Positions 8,660-16,685 of a stretch of 64,000 nucleotides of DNA are shown in pieces. The DNA lies in contig NZ_JAFLJM010000002.1 of assembly GCF_017745675.1 (NCBI RefSeq), forward strand, positions 248,001 to 312,000, given 5' to 3'. The translations under genes were made by a program, and so were the position numbers. The stretch is from Alkalihalobacillus sp. BA299 (lineage in GTDB: Bacteria; Bacillota; Bacilli; Bacillales; Bacillaceae_F). Each line of letters begins with the position of its first letter. Within the stretch, counting starts at the first letter, position 1. The notes under the pieces are model-generated. The model did not search any database. It was given only the letters and a program-made list of their open reading frames with translations, and had not been told where the DNA came from.

Positions 8660-9931
8660 TTATCCTACTCTACTTTTCTCTTCTTCGTCGTATTCAATGT
8701 TCGATAAGTACTCATCTTCCCCGATTACTCCTACTTCTCGGTCTTTCTTCTCTAATTCGAGAGCTTTTGGTACAGCCAACCAATAGGCTAGCCCAATAGC
8801 GATGATACCTGCTAATAATTTACCAATGATAATTGGTAGTATTAATGTCGGTTGAAAATTTGCAGTGAATGATAAATGATCACCTAGTAAGAAAGCTGCA
8901 CATACTGCAAAAGCAATATTAATTACTTTGTCCTTTGGAGGCATCATCTTTACAAGCTTAAACATCGCAAGGATATTCGCAATTGTCGCAACTAATCCCG
9001 CACTTCCTTCTTTACTTAAACCAAGTTTGCTACCTAGTGCCTCGAGTGGTCCTCCTGCATACTTCTGCAATAAATACACCATTGGGAAGGCACCAGCAAG
9101 CATGATACCGATATATCCTGCTGTTTCTAATGCACGGAATTGGTCTTCTGTGTCCGCCATAATTGGGTCAAATCCCCAGGCACCAAATACATTCGAGAAG
9201 AAACCAGTAAATATTTCAACAATCGAAAATACAAGAACTAATTTTATACCCGCATCCAAAATGCGTCCAAACCACATAAATCCGTTTATCATGATATCAG
9301 GGAGGAAATATAAACCTACCGCAATCAATACAACAAAAATAAGAAGGGGACTTAAATTTAATAAAATTTGACCATAACTGATTGCAAATTGATAGTTCGC
9401 GTCACCAGAGGTGTTAATAATATCACGTACATTTGCGTTGGTAAAAAAAAGGATTGTAGTTGAAATTAGCGCACCAATAGGTATGGTTAAAACACCAGCC
9501 ATTACTCCAAGTGCCATATATTTATGGTCACGTTTATCAAGCATTGCCAATCCCATTGGAATCGAGAAAACAATAGTTGCTCCCGCCATAAACCCAACAA
9601 TCATTGCCATAATCAAGCCTTCTTGTGTTGCTTTTAACACCTCAGCTAATTGGTATCCCCCCATATCTGTTGCCAGAATGGATGTTGCTGCAATGGCTGG
9701 GTCAGCGCCAATCGCAGAAAAAATTGGACCACACACTTTATCGATAAACCATGATAAATAAGGAATGGAAGCCATAATCCCCGCAGCTGGAACAAAGATG
9801 TGTCCAACCGAATGCAACCCTTCCATAAATTGTTTACCCAGCCCTTCATCACTATTACGAATCGCAGCAATAGCGCCGGCTACTGCACAAATCATAATAA
9901 TATAAATTACAATTTGTCCTACCATTTCCAT
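8660..9931 (-). CDS. eutH: Ethanolamine permease EutH
   Basis: This 423-residue polytopic membrane protein has about ten or eleven hydrophobic segments. EutH-family markers include IAAIRNSDEGLGKQFMEGLH, ILATDMGGYQLAEVLKATQ and AFLLGDHLSFTANFQP. It imports ethanolamine when diffusion is limiting. The C-terminal ~35 residues are charged and cytoplasmic. A GGGGGGA site lies five bases before the ATG. The gene is first after the second antiterminator leader, so uptake is expected to be switched on by EutV together with eutS and eutP. Confidence 0.95.
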   Translation of the reverse strand: MEMVGQIVIYIIMICAVAGAIAAIRNSDEGLGKQFMEGLHSVGHIFVPAAGIMASIPYLSWFIDKVCGPIFSAIGADPAIAATSILATDMGGYQLAEVLKATQEGLIMAMIVGFMAGATIVFSIPMGLAMLDKRDHKYMALGVMAGVLTIPIGALISTTILFFTNANVRDIINTSGDANYQFAISYGQILLNLSPLLIFVVLIAVGLYFLPDIMINGFMWFGRILDAGIKLVLVFSIVEIFTGFFSNVFGAWGFDPIMADTEDQFRALETAGYIGIMLAGAFPMVYLLQKYAGGPLEALGSKLGLSKEGSAGLVATIANILAMFKLVKMMPPKDKVINIAFAVCAAFLLGDHLSFTANFQPTLILPIIIGKLLAGIIAIGLAYWLAVPKALELEKKDREVGVIGEDEYLSNIEYDEEEKSRVG

Positions 9932-10008
9932 AAAAATCCCCCCTAGTTTTATTTGTTTATCAAAATGGAGAAAGAATTATATTTCACAACAAATCAACCC
10001 TAAAAAAG

Positions 10009-10082
10009 CAAAAAAGTGCCGTACGGTATTTTTTCAAAAAACCGATGCGGCACCTTTGCCTGTTCTATTCACTTGTAAAATA
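10009..10082 (-). promoter_or_regulatory. EutV-type antiterminator leader with terminator before eutH
   Basis: Just after eutV, minus-strand positions 10060-10049 form a short hairpin GGC-AAAGGU-GCC whose hexaloop has A1 and G4. It is preceded by a weaker hairpin region (10082-10062). The second hairpin overlaps a terminator stem, 10053-10016 (GUGCCGCAUCGGU with its complement), followed by a U run at 10015-10010. The layout matches the leader before eutA. The first hairpin is less regular here: the A/G loop is visible but the stem has mismatches. Confidence 0.82.
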
Positions 10083-10086
10083 GGGA

Positions 10087-10659
10087 TTAAGCGTCAAATT
10101 TAGTGATGATTTGCTTTGCTACCTTCTCCAGAGTAACCTGTTTATTCATACTTATTTTCCTAATCTTGTTGTACGCAGCTTCTTCATCAATATTATACTT
10201 TTTCATGACTATTCCTTTTGCCTTTTCTACTATCTTCCGCTCTTCAAGCTTTTGATTCATAGTCTCGACCTGTGCACGATAGCCATTTGCGTGCTCAGCC
10301 TGCTTTAAAGCGATTTCTACTGCTGGTATCAAGTTAGCCTCGGTGATAGGTTTTACTAGATAACCCATAATATTGACTTGCTTTGCTTTATCAATATATT
10401 CACGCTGGCTATAAGCAGTTAAAATAAGAATAGGTGTATTAATTTTTTTCGAGATAATTTCACTTGCCTTTAGGCCATTTAGTTTAGGCATTTTGATATC
10501 CATGATAATTAAGTCGGGCTTTAGCAGAAAAGCTTTTTCTAGCGCTGCCTCCCCATCACCTGCTTGACCAACCACTTCGTACCCATTTTCTTCGAGCATC
10601 ATTGATAGATCTAAGCGGGTAATAGATTCATCTTCAACAACTAAAATTCTCTTTTTCAT
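10087..10659 (-). CDS. eutV: ANTAR-domain response regulator and antiterminator EutV
   Basis: EutV is an RNA-binding response regulator. Residues 1-120 are a CheY-like receiver with acidic pocket VVEDE and phospho-acceptor Asp54 in IIMDIKMP. The C-terminal ~60 residues (KLEERKIVEKAKGIVMKKY, then the three-helix region to KQIITKF) are an ANTAR domain that binds paired hexaloop hairpins in target leaders. It overlaps eutW by four bases (ATGA). Its likely targets, leaders with the right hairpins, lie at 10,009, 7,667 and 14,555. Confidence 0.95.
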   Translation of the reverse strand: MKKRILVVEDESITRLDLSMMLEENGYEVVGQAGDGEAALEKAFLLKPDLIIMDIKMPKLNGLKASEIISKKINTPILILTAYSQREYIDKAKQVNIMGYLVKPITEANLIPAVEIALKQAEHANGYRAQVETMNQKLEERKIVEKAKGIVMKKYNIDEEAAYNKIRKISMNKQVTLEKVAKQIITKFDA

Positions 10660-12083
10660 ACCTGAATTCTCTCCTCCGCTATCGGGAAAGTCACTACGAC
10701 AACAGTACCATCGAATCCGTTTTCAATTTTAAGTTTACCAGATAAATCATGTTCAATTAACATTTTAACAATATCTAAACCTAGCGATGGCTTCGATGTT
10801 GGGATATACCCTTCACCGTTATCTATTACCTGGACCTCTATCTGATTTACTTTTCGGTGGAGGAGAACTTTTATTTCACCTCTTCTTCTTCTTTTAAAAG
10901 CATGTTTAAGGCAATTTTGGATAAGTTCATTAACGATAAGGGCTACGGTAACGGCTTTGTTCGATTTAATTTCAAAATCTGCTCCCGAATACGATATATC
11001 GATTTTTTGCTCGGAACCAGACTCAATAACAAGGCTATTCCCGATTTTTTCTATCAATTGATAAAGATTTACATCATCTACAGAAGAATTCGATAAGATA
11101 ATTTCATAGACAGAAGCAATACTTGTTATTCGGTTCAAACTTTCCTCAAAATGGCCTTTACTATCTTCTGGCAGCCCGTTTCTCATTTGCAGACGCAAGA
11201 GGCTAGCGACTGTTTGTAAATTATTTTTTACACGATGATGAATTTCACGAATGGCAACAGATTTTACGACCAAATCTCTTTCTTTCTCTCGTAATTCCGT
11301 AATATTTTTTAAAATGATAAAAAATACATTTTCATTTTCTTTATGACCAAGCTTAATTTTTTTGACCTGAAACACTTTATTTATGATTATTATTTCTTGT
11401 ATGAGTAATTCCTCAGGATCCTCTAGGATCTCTTTTACCCCTGGAAAAAGTTCTACCAACAGCTTATCTGCCCAATGACTCCCCTCATATGACTCTTGAA
11501 CTAAAGAGGTCGCTGAAGGATTACAATATAGGATTTTCCCTTCGTAATCAATCAAAAACAAAGATTCATCAAGCATTTCCGGGATTATTGGCTGGCTTTC
11601 GGTTATACCTATTAGTATTTCCGTTAATGTTTCTGTTGTCTCTGACAACATTTCCATTTTTCGTTGATTCTTTATCTGTTCAGTTACATCCTTCTCCATA
11701 ATGAGGGTTGCAATGACCTGATTATTTCCGCCTTTAATTGGAACTACACTTTGAGTAACGGTTTTCCCTTCCTGGGTTAAAGCACGGTTTTGAAACTTCG
11801 GCTTCCCAGTCCTTAAGGAAGATAACACCGAGGGCTCGAAAGCTTCATAGGCAAATTTACCAACAATCGGTTTGGTATAGACCGATTTAGTCGTAGTCGG
11901 AGAAGCTTCTGCCACCACAATAGCATGGTTTCCTTCTTTTGTTAGGCAATCTACAAATATGTTTGCCTTGTTTAAATCTGCAATTAAAGGCAAATTCGCA
12001 GCCACACCCTTTAAAATTTCAACGTCTTCCTCTGAAAGATTTGTATAGAGGCAGCAAAGTTCTTCAATTGTGTTGTTTTTCAT
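10656..12083 (-). CDS. eutW: Ethanolamine sensor histidine kinase EutW
   Basis: This 475-residue cytoplasmic kinase has no membrane segments. It has an N-terminal GAF-like input domain (H_kinase_N type, about residues 1-150), a PAS domain (about 165-275), then a HisKA_2 phosphotransfer motif EIHHRVKNNLQTVASLL, and an HATPase domain with VNELIQNCLKHAFK and DNGEGY. In enterococci the homologue senses ethanolamine and phosphorylates EutV. A sigma-A-like promoter lies about 50-75 bases upstream, so eutW-eutV can be expressed independently of the antiterminator leaders. Confidence 0.93.
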   Translation of the reverse strand: MKNNTIEELCCLYTNLSEEDVEILKGVAANLPLIADLNKANIFVDCLTKEGNHAIVVAEASPTTTKSVYTKPIVGKFAYEAFEPSVLSSLRTGKPKFQNRALTQEGKTVTQSVVPIKGGNNQVIATLIMEKDVTEQIKNQRKMEMLSETTETLTEILIGITESQPIIPEMLDESLFLIDYEGKILYCNPSATSLVQESYEGSHWADKLLVELFPGVKEILEDPEELLIQEIIIINKVFQVKKIKLGHKENENVFFIILKNITELREKERDLVVKSVAIREIHHRVKNNLQTVASLLRLQMRNGLPEDSKGHFEESLNRITSIASVYEIILSNSSVDDVNLYQLIEKIGNSLVIESGSEQKIDISYSGADFEIKSNKAVTVALIVNELIQNCLKHAFKRRRRGEIKVLLHRKVNQIEVQVIDNGEGYIPTSKPSLGLDIVKMLIEHDLSGKLKIENGFDGTVVVVTFPIAEERIQV

Positions 12084-12131
12084 TATTTTAATCCCCTATT
12101 ACTTTTATAAGAAGACAAATATTATATATAA

Positions 12132-12160
12132 AAAATATTATAAAAACTCAATTGTGTCAA
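12132..12160 (-). promoter_or_regulatory. Predicted sigma-A promoter of eutWV
   Basis: On the minus strand there is a perfect -35 TTGACA (12160-12155), and 17 bases later TATTTT (12137-12132) as the -10. A TATAAT further upstream is spaced too closely (12 bases). No terminator with a U run is seen between this promoter and eutW, which fits steady low expression of the regulators. Confidence 0.55.
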
Positions 12161-12165
12161 TATTG

Positions 12166-12235
12166 CAAATAAAATAGATAGTATGATATACCAAATATTC
12201 CCAATATCTGATGCGCCTGACCCTTGTAAATTAGC
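12166..12235 (-). promoter_or_regulatory. Possible decayed antiterminator-leader remnant after eutC2
   Basis: The sequence after the eutC2 stop (minus strand) contains TTTACAAGGGTCAGGCGC, resembling the first half of the other eut leaders with several bases missing. It is followed by a GATAT...ATATC hairpin. No terminator U run follows. It may be a lost regulatory element or chance similarity. Confidence 0.25.
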
Positions 12236-12243
12236 TTCCCTGT

Positions 12244-13110
12244 TTATATGAGTTGGGCAAACTTAACACCACTTACCTTTTGTTCTAAAATCTTATCTAT
12301 TAAGTCTGCTAAGTAAGCCCCCGCTTCAACTGGAGGGATCCCGCCGTCGTGAATATTAGAAATAACTGTTCTGTCAGCCTCAACCGTTTCTTGTGTTGGT
12401 CGATAGATAAGGTAGGCACTAATACTTTTCGAAGTAGCCAGCCCTGGTCTCTCCCCAATGAGTGAAATGATGACGTCACAATTTGTGATCGAGGCTAATT
12501 CATCTTGAATCCAAACTCGACTTCTCTTAATAAAAACCGGCTCGCCAACCGTTATATTTTTTACTTTCAATCCCTGAACTAAAGCAGGCAACAAGTCAGG
12601 AATGTTTGCTTCAATTCCTTTTGAACTTAGTCCATCTGATATGACAATTTGAACCTGTTTTTCTTTTGAAAGGTTGGTTTCTGCCCACTTCCTGGACGCT
12701 TCATCTAAAATTCTGCCACTGTCTAAATTCATTAAGAATTCATCCAATGATTTTGACTTTGAATGAAGAATGGGTAAATTCATTTCTTTCAAAAAGTTTT
12801 CCGAGACACCTTTAAAAACAGCATCTTGGGCAGCCGCATGATCAATTCGAAAATAAAGATATTCTCTCGTTTTCATGCGTGTCCCACATCGTCCAATCCC
12901 TATCCTTGCAGGGGTGATCTCTCTTGACTTGGCAATGCTGTCATAATCCATTGGATGATCCACACCAACCAGCCTTTTATTTTCAACAACCATTTCTCGA
13001 CCGGTTGTGTCTTTGTTCTCTTTATCTATTAAATGGTGTGCGTTTTCTTCGTTGCCTTCTCGCTTTTCAAGTGCTTCAATTACTTGATGAACAATTGCTT
13101 CAATATCCAT
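12244..13110 (-). CDS. eutC: Ethanolamine ammonia-lyase small subunit, copy 2
   Basis: This is a second EutC, about 288 residues, the normal family length. It has PARIGIGRCGTRMKTREYLY, VISDGLSSKGIEANIPDLLP, LIGERPGLATSKSISAYLIY and GGIPPVEAGAYLADLIDK. It begins with an amphipathic helix (MDIEAIVHQVIEALEKREG) that could target it to the shell, followed by a shorter linker than in copy 1. I chose ATG 13110 because GGAGG is eight bases upstream; ATG 13125, overlapping the eutB2 stop, is possible. It is clearly diverged from copy 1, so this is not a recent tandem duplication. Confidence 0.94.
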   Translation of the reverse strand: MDIEAIVHQVIEALEKREGNEENAHHLIDKENKDTTGREMVVENKRLVGVDHPMDYDSIAKSREITPARIGIGRCGTRMKTREYLYFRIDHAAAQDAVFKGVSENFLKEMNLPILHSKSKSLDEFLMNLDSGRILDEASRKWAETNLSKEKQVQIVISDGLSSKGIEANIPDLLPALVQGLKVKNITVGEPVFIKRSRVWIQDELASITNCDVIISLIGERPGLATSKSISAYLIYRPTQETVEADRTVISNIHDGGIPPVEAGAYLADLIDKILEQKVSGVKFAQLI

Positions 13111-13124
13111 TCCACCAGCCTCCA

Positions 13125-14483
13125 TTAGTTAAAAATAGATAAATCTCCTGCACGTTCTGTCAGCCGACCGTTTTCCATAATCCCCATTTTCTCTAACCAT
13201 ATTTCAAATTCTTTTAAAGGACGTAATCCGAGCATTTCTCTTAAACTAGCATCATCATGGTAACTAGTATCTTGATAGCTAAGCATCACATCATCACCGC
13301 CAGGAACGCCCATATAAAAGTTAGCTCCTGCTAAAGCAGTTAACATACCGGCAATTTCCTGGTCATTCTGATCAGCTTGCATATGGTTCGTATAAGTCGG
13401 TGCTATCCCCATTGGAAGTCCATGTAATTTTCCCATTAAAAGATCCTCTAAATCTGCACGTATCATTTGTTTCCCATCATAAAGTGTCTCAGGACCAATA
13501 AATCCAGACACATTGTTAACCATAAACGGTTTCCAATGCCGGGCATAACCATAGGTTCTTGCCTCAAGTGTTTGCATGTCTACATCATGATGAGAATTAA
13601 GAGATACTTCTGAACCTTGACCTGTTTCAAAATAGAACTGGTTAGGTCCTGCAGATGTCCCATACTGGGCCATTAACTTAGCAGCCTCATCTAAAGTCTC
13701 CTTGGAAACCCCAAAATCATCATTGGTTGCCTTTGTTCCAGCCAAGCTTTGGAACATAAGACCGATGGGGGCTCCTCTTTCTAAAGCCTTCATTTGAGTG
13801 TTGATATGAGCAAGTACACAATTTTGTGTCGGAATTTCCCACCTAATCATGAAGTCATGTACCATATGTAAAATTCTTGATACCGATTCGACCGTGTCAT
13901 TATTTGGATTTACGCCAATAACGGCATCACCAGAGCCGTAGGACAATCCTTCTTTTAAAGAAGCAAGGATCCCGGCTGGATTGTCACTAGGATGGTTGGG
14001 CTGACAACGAAACGCTAAACATCCTTTTTCACCGATCGTAGTATTACAATGAGCCGTCGGCCGAATTTTTTGGGAGGCTAGAACCAGATCGATGCTCGAC
14101 ATTAATTTGGTGACTCCAGAAATCATTTCACTAGTTAGTCCTTTACTAATTCGTAGCAATTGAGAAGAACCCGTATTATGTGCGAGGATATACTCTCTTA
14201 ATTCTCCTACTGTCCAACTTGAAATTTCTTTAAATATAATTTGATTGAGATCATCATAAATAATTTGTGTTACTTCATCTTTTTCATAGGGAATAACCGG
14301 ATTGTCATATATCTCTTTAAGAGTGAGTTCACTTAAAACCACTTTTGAGGCCATCCGCTCTAAGTTCGATTGAGCTGCAATACCAGCCATTTGATCCCCT
14401 GACTTCACTTCACTAGCTTTCGCTAAAATCTCCTTAATCGACTGAAAGTGAAACACTTCATTTTTCAATGTACATTTAAACAC
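13125..14483 (-). CDS. eutB: Ethanolamine ammonia-lyase large subunit, copy 2
   Basis: This is a second adenosylcobalamin-dependent EutB (452 residues). Family signatures are ASLKEGLSYGSGDAVIGVNP, NCVLAHINTQMKALERGAP, FETGQGSEVSLNSHHDVD and YTNHMQADQNDQEIAGML. The frame is open back to 14582, but that part is the terminator hairpin of the leader. GTG 14483, six bases after AGGAGG, aligns with the N-terminus of copy 1 and is the better start. It is first in its own transcription unit with a promoter and an antiterminator leader, followed directly by eutC2. Confidence 0.95.
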   Translation of the reverse strand: MFKCTLKNEVFHFQSIKEILAKASEVKSGDQMAGIAAQSNLERMASKVVLSELTLKEIYDNPVIPYEKDEVTQIIYDDLNQIIFKEISSWTVGELREYILAHNTGSSQLLRISKGLTSEMISGVTKLMSSIDLVLASQKIRPTAHCNTTIGEKGCLAFRCQPNHPSDNPAGILASLKEGLSYGSGDAVIGVNPNNDTVESVSRILHMVHDFMIRWEIPTQNCVLAHINTQMKALERGAPIGLMFQSLAGTKATNDDFGVSKETLDEAAKLMAQYGTSAGPNQFYFETGQGSEVSLNSHHDVDMQTLEARTYGYARHWKPFMVNNVSGFIGPETLYDGKQMIRADLEDLLMGKLHGLPMGIAPTYTNHMQADQNDQEIAGMLTALAGANFYMGVPGGDDVMLSYQDTSYHDDASLREMLGLRPLKEFEIWLEKMGIMENGRLTERAGDLSIFN

Positions 14484-14554
14484 GAGAAGCCTCCTATCAT
14501 TTAAGATTTTGTGTACGAATAACACACATTGAATGCGCTTACAAACAACATTTA

Positions 14555-14632
14555 AAACAAAAGACGCCTTAACAGAAGCCATTAAATGACTCCTGCCAAG
14601 GCGTCTTCGCCTAATCTATTTACTTTGAAAAT
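14555..14632 (-). promoter_or_regulatory. EutV-type antiterminator leader with terminator before eutB2
   Basis: Minus-strand positions 14612-14599 form AGGC-GAAGAC-GCCU, overlapping a terminator stem (AGACGCCUU...AAGGCGUCU, 14606-14559) ending in UUUUG. Upstream, 14632-14613, lies a weak hairpin with AAAG in its loop. The arrangement matches the leaders before eutH and eutA, but the second loop starts with G instead of A or can close to a tetraloop. EutV control is therefore likely but less certain here. Confidence 0.75.
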
Positions 14633-14661
14633 ATTATAACAAGGTAAGACTGACATGTAAA
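14633..14661 (-). promoter_or_regulatory. Sigma-A promoter of eutB2-eutC2
   Basis: Minus strand: -35 TTTACA (14661-14656), 17-base spacer, -10 TATAAT (14638-14633). Transcription would begin near 14626, so the RNA starts just before the leader hairpins. This is the best promoter match in the eut region. Confidence 0.8.
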
Positions 14662-15263
14662 GACATTTAATAGTTCGCACGTTTGTTAATTGAACCCGAA
14701 TAAAAAGAAGCGCCCCCAAATTCGGTTAGACATGGCACTTGGCTGTCCGTGCTGTAACAGCAGAGTCAAGGTCGACCATGATAGACCAATTAATTTGCAC
14801 ACTCGTATTAATCGTCTTGGGAACACCTGTAATCACCTCTACTATTTTGGGGAGTATACTGTGAGTGTTTTCTGTCAAGCCTTCAAAACCTTATTGGAGG
14901 CTCGTGACGTCTCCGGTAGGTTCGGTGTACCGCCAAACTTTATTTTTGAAGAATTTTAACCTTCACCCTTGATTATGAAAGATTGTGATAAATCTCCTTA
15001 TCTTTTTAAATGGTGCCAAAACAGTGCCAGTTAATTTTGATAATATCCATAATTAACTAAATGCCATTTCCCAACTGGTTCGGGTTGTCTCTTCCCCCTG
15101 CTTGTTAGCTTTAGTACATTCTTTCACAAAGCCTTTTAAAAATAAAGAACTTTACTGCGCAGCAAATGACTCTGATTTTTTCGTCTTTTTATTCACCATA
15201 ATTTAAGTTTAATGATTCACATACTTTGATTCACATAAAATTGCCAAGGAGTGTCTTTATCTT
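14662..15263. other. 600-base stretch with no convincing gene
   Basis: No open frame with a good start and ribosome site is present. A plus-strand frame at 14690-14959 has no recognisable features. On the minus strand a 32-codon stretch ending KANKQGEETTRTSWEMAFS (about 15,150-15,060) and another reading FGGTPNLPETSRASNKVLKA (about 14,945-14,885) look like pieces of decayed genes, perhaps of an insertion sequence. I could not identify either. No cobalamin riboswitch motif was seen, although one might be expected near eut genes. Confidence 0.4.
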
Positions 15264-15308
15264 ATAAAGTAAAGAGCCAACCCCGTGTGGTTGGCTCTTT
15301 TACTTTAT
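15264..15308. terminator. Bidirectional intrinsic terminator after wrbA
   Basis: A near-perfect inverted repeat of about 19 bases per arm (AAAGTAAAGAGCCAACC and its complement) surrounds a six-base loop CCGTGT. A/T-rich ends on both sides let it work on both strands. It overlaps the stop codon of the quinone reductase gene. Confidence 0.9.
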
Positions 15309-15916
15309 TGGTTTGCTTTTTTTACCCATTCAGCTACTGTAACTGTACGCTTTGCTTGATGTTTAACTGCCGCTTGCACATCTTCAATCATTTTTCCATC
15401 TTGACCCACTGTTACACTTACTCCGTATGGGTTACCACCTGATGTAAATTGAACTGGATCGGTATAACCAGGTGATGCAATAATTGCACCCCAGTGATGC
15501 ATGGATGTGTAGAGAGAAAGGATTGTTGCTTCTTGACCCCCATGTGGATTTTGTGCAGAGGTCATAGCACTTACAACCTTATTTACTAGCTTCCCATTAA
15601 ACCATAAACCACCTGTTGTATCTAAGAATTGCTTCATTTGAGCTGGCATATTACCAAAACGCGTTGGTACACTGAAGATAATCGCGTCTGCCCATTCAAG
15701 ATCGTCTAATGCTACTTCAGGAACATCTTTCGTTGCTTCAACATGAGCTTTCCAACCTTCATTTTCATCAATGACTGATTGTGGAGCAAGTTCAGGTACT
15801 TTTAGCACTTTCACTTCTGCACCAACTTCTTTTGCACCTTCTTCAGCCCATTTGGATAATTGGTAGTTTGTTCCACCCATGCTGTAATAAATCACTGCTA
15901 ATTTTACGTTTGACAT
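15305..15916 (-). CDS. wrbA: WrbA-type FMN-dependent NAD(P)H:quinone reductase
   Basis: This flavodoxin-fold protein of about 203 residues reduces quinones by two electrons and so avoids semiquinone radicals. WrbA markers are VKLAVIYYSMGGTNYQLSKW (FMN phosphate loop), SVPTRFGNMPAQMKQFLDTT and TSGGNPYGVSVT. I chose ATG 15916, preceded by AAAGGAG, because family members start MSNVKLAVIYY. A TTG start at 15964 with its own AGGAG would add 16 residues. An MhqR-like operator about 190 bases upstream places it in the quinone-stress regulon. Confidence 0.9.
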   Translation of the reverse strand: MSNVKLAVIYYSMGGTNYQLSKWAEEGAKEVGAEVKVLKVPELAPQSVIDENEGWKAHVEATKDVPEVALDDLEWADAIIFSVPTRFGNMPAQMKQFLDTTGGLWFNGKLVNKVVSAMTSAQNPHGGQEATILSLYTSMHHWGAIIASPGYTDPVQFTSGGNPYGVSVTVGQDGKMIEDVQAAVKHQAKRTVTVAEWVKKANQ

Positions 15917-16019
15917 ATTATTCTTCTCCTTTGACTTTCCAAATATTTTATCTAAAATTCCCAATTTAAAACACCTTCTCCTTTAGTCTTATCAATTTCC
16001 TCTAATAAGAACCACCTCC

Positions 16020-16043
16020 ATTGAAAATTAATCATTTTCAATG
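16020..16043. repeat. Inverted repeat in the wrbA leader
   Basis: TTGAAAATTAATCATTTTCAA with flanking CA/TG forms a near-perfect palindrome upstream of wrbA. There is no U run after it. It might be an operator or an RNA hairpin; its role is unknown. Confidence 0.4.
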
Positions 16044-16099
16044 TTTCCATGTTCTTCTTGATTATTTCGAAAGGTTAGCCATATATCTCAAATTTATTT

Positions 16100-16116
16100 T
16101 TCTTGAATTCGAGATA
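16100..16116. promoter_or_regulatory. MhqR-like operator upstream of wrbA
   Basis: TCTTGAATTCGAGA is a palindrome centred on GAATTC, identical in its core to the box at the mhqR promoter. It abuts the stop codon of the doxX-like gene and lies upstream of wrbA on the minus strand. Confidence 0.7.
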
Positions 16117-16117
16117 A

Positions 16118-16534
16118 TTAAGCTGATTTTTCAAATGAATTTTTGTTTTCTTGACCTTTAAAGAACAGTTGACCAAGAGAATACAACTTACTACCATTCA
16201 ATACTAGGTAAACAGCAATAATCAGTAATACAAGATCAAAAGCATATCCATCTAAAAACCCAGCTGCTAATTTCACCGTGAAAATTGCTCCAACCATGAT
16301 AAATCCTATTAATGCAGAAACAATTCGTGTACCAATACCTAAGATTAATGCAATACCACCAACTAATTCAATAAATGCTACAACATAAGCTAGTGCTCCA
16401 GGTAACCCTATACTATCAAACCAACCAACTATATTTTCGATCCCGCCTTGAAATTTAGCTGCACCATGAGCTAAAAATACAATTCCTAACACTACTCGTA
16501 ATAAAAAAGCTCCGATTTCATTTTTGTTTAACAT
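16118..16534 (-). CDS. DoxX-family membrane protein (MhqP-like)
   Basis: This small integral membrane protein (about 138 residues) has four hydrophobic segments and the DoxX motif FLLRVVLGIVFLAHGAAKFQ near its start. DoxX proteins occur beside oxidoreductases dealing with thiol and quinone stress; Bacillus MhqP belongs here. ATG 16534 is chosen because GGAGGAG stands just before it. Longer readings up to 16612 would add a charged, unlikely leader. It is transcribed alone from a promoter overlapping an MhqR-like box, with wrbA downstream. Confidence 0.88.
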   Translation of the reverse strand: MLNKNEIGAFLLRVVLGIVFLAHGAAKFQGGIENIVGWFDSIGLPGALAYVVAFIELVGGIALILGIGTRIVSALIGFIMVGAIFTVKLAAGFLDGYAFDLVLLIIAVYLVLNGSKLYSLGQLFFKGQENKNSFEKSA

Positions 16535-16617
16535 AACCTTTTTCTCCTCCAATTTTTTTATAATAAACAAATTTATTTGCAATTCATTTATCTCTATTTG
16601 ATATACTATCATCTAAT

Positions 16618-16637
16618 ATATTATGAATTCAAGATAT
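16618..16637. promoter_or_regulatory. MhqR-like operator upstream of the doxX-like gene
   Basis: ATATTATGAATTCAAGATAT is an inverted repeat with two mismatched pairs, centred on GAATTC. On the minus strand TTGAAT inside it can act as a -35, with TAGTAT 18 bases on as the -10, so a bound repressor would block the promoter. Confidence 0.68.
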
Positions 16638-16685
16638 GTTTTAAAAAATTTATACCTGCTCAAATCTAGTTATTATTTTGATTTA

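Noticed and set aside
14690-14959. Plus-strand open frame of 89 codons
   Set aside because: No ribosome site, no recognisable domain and unlikely composition; minus-strand scraps explain it better.
14662-15263. Possible cobalamin riboswitch near the eut genes
   Set aside because: No B12-box or conserved core was found on either strand.
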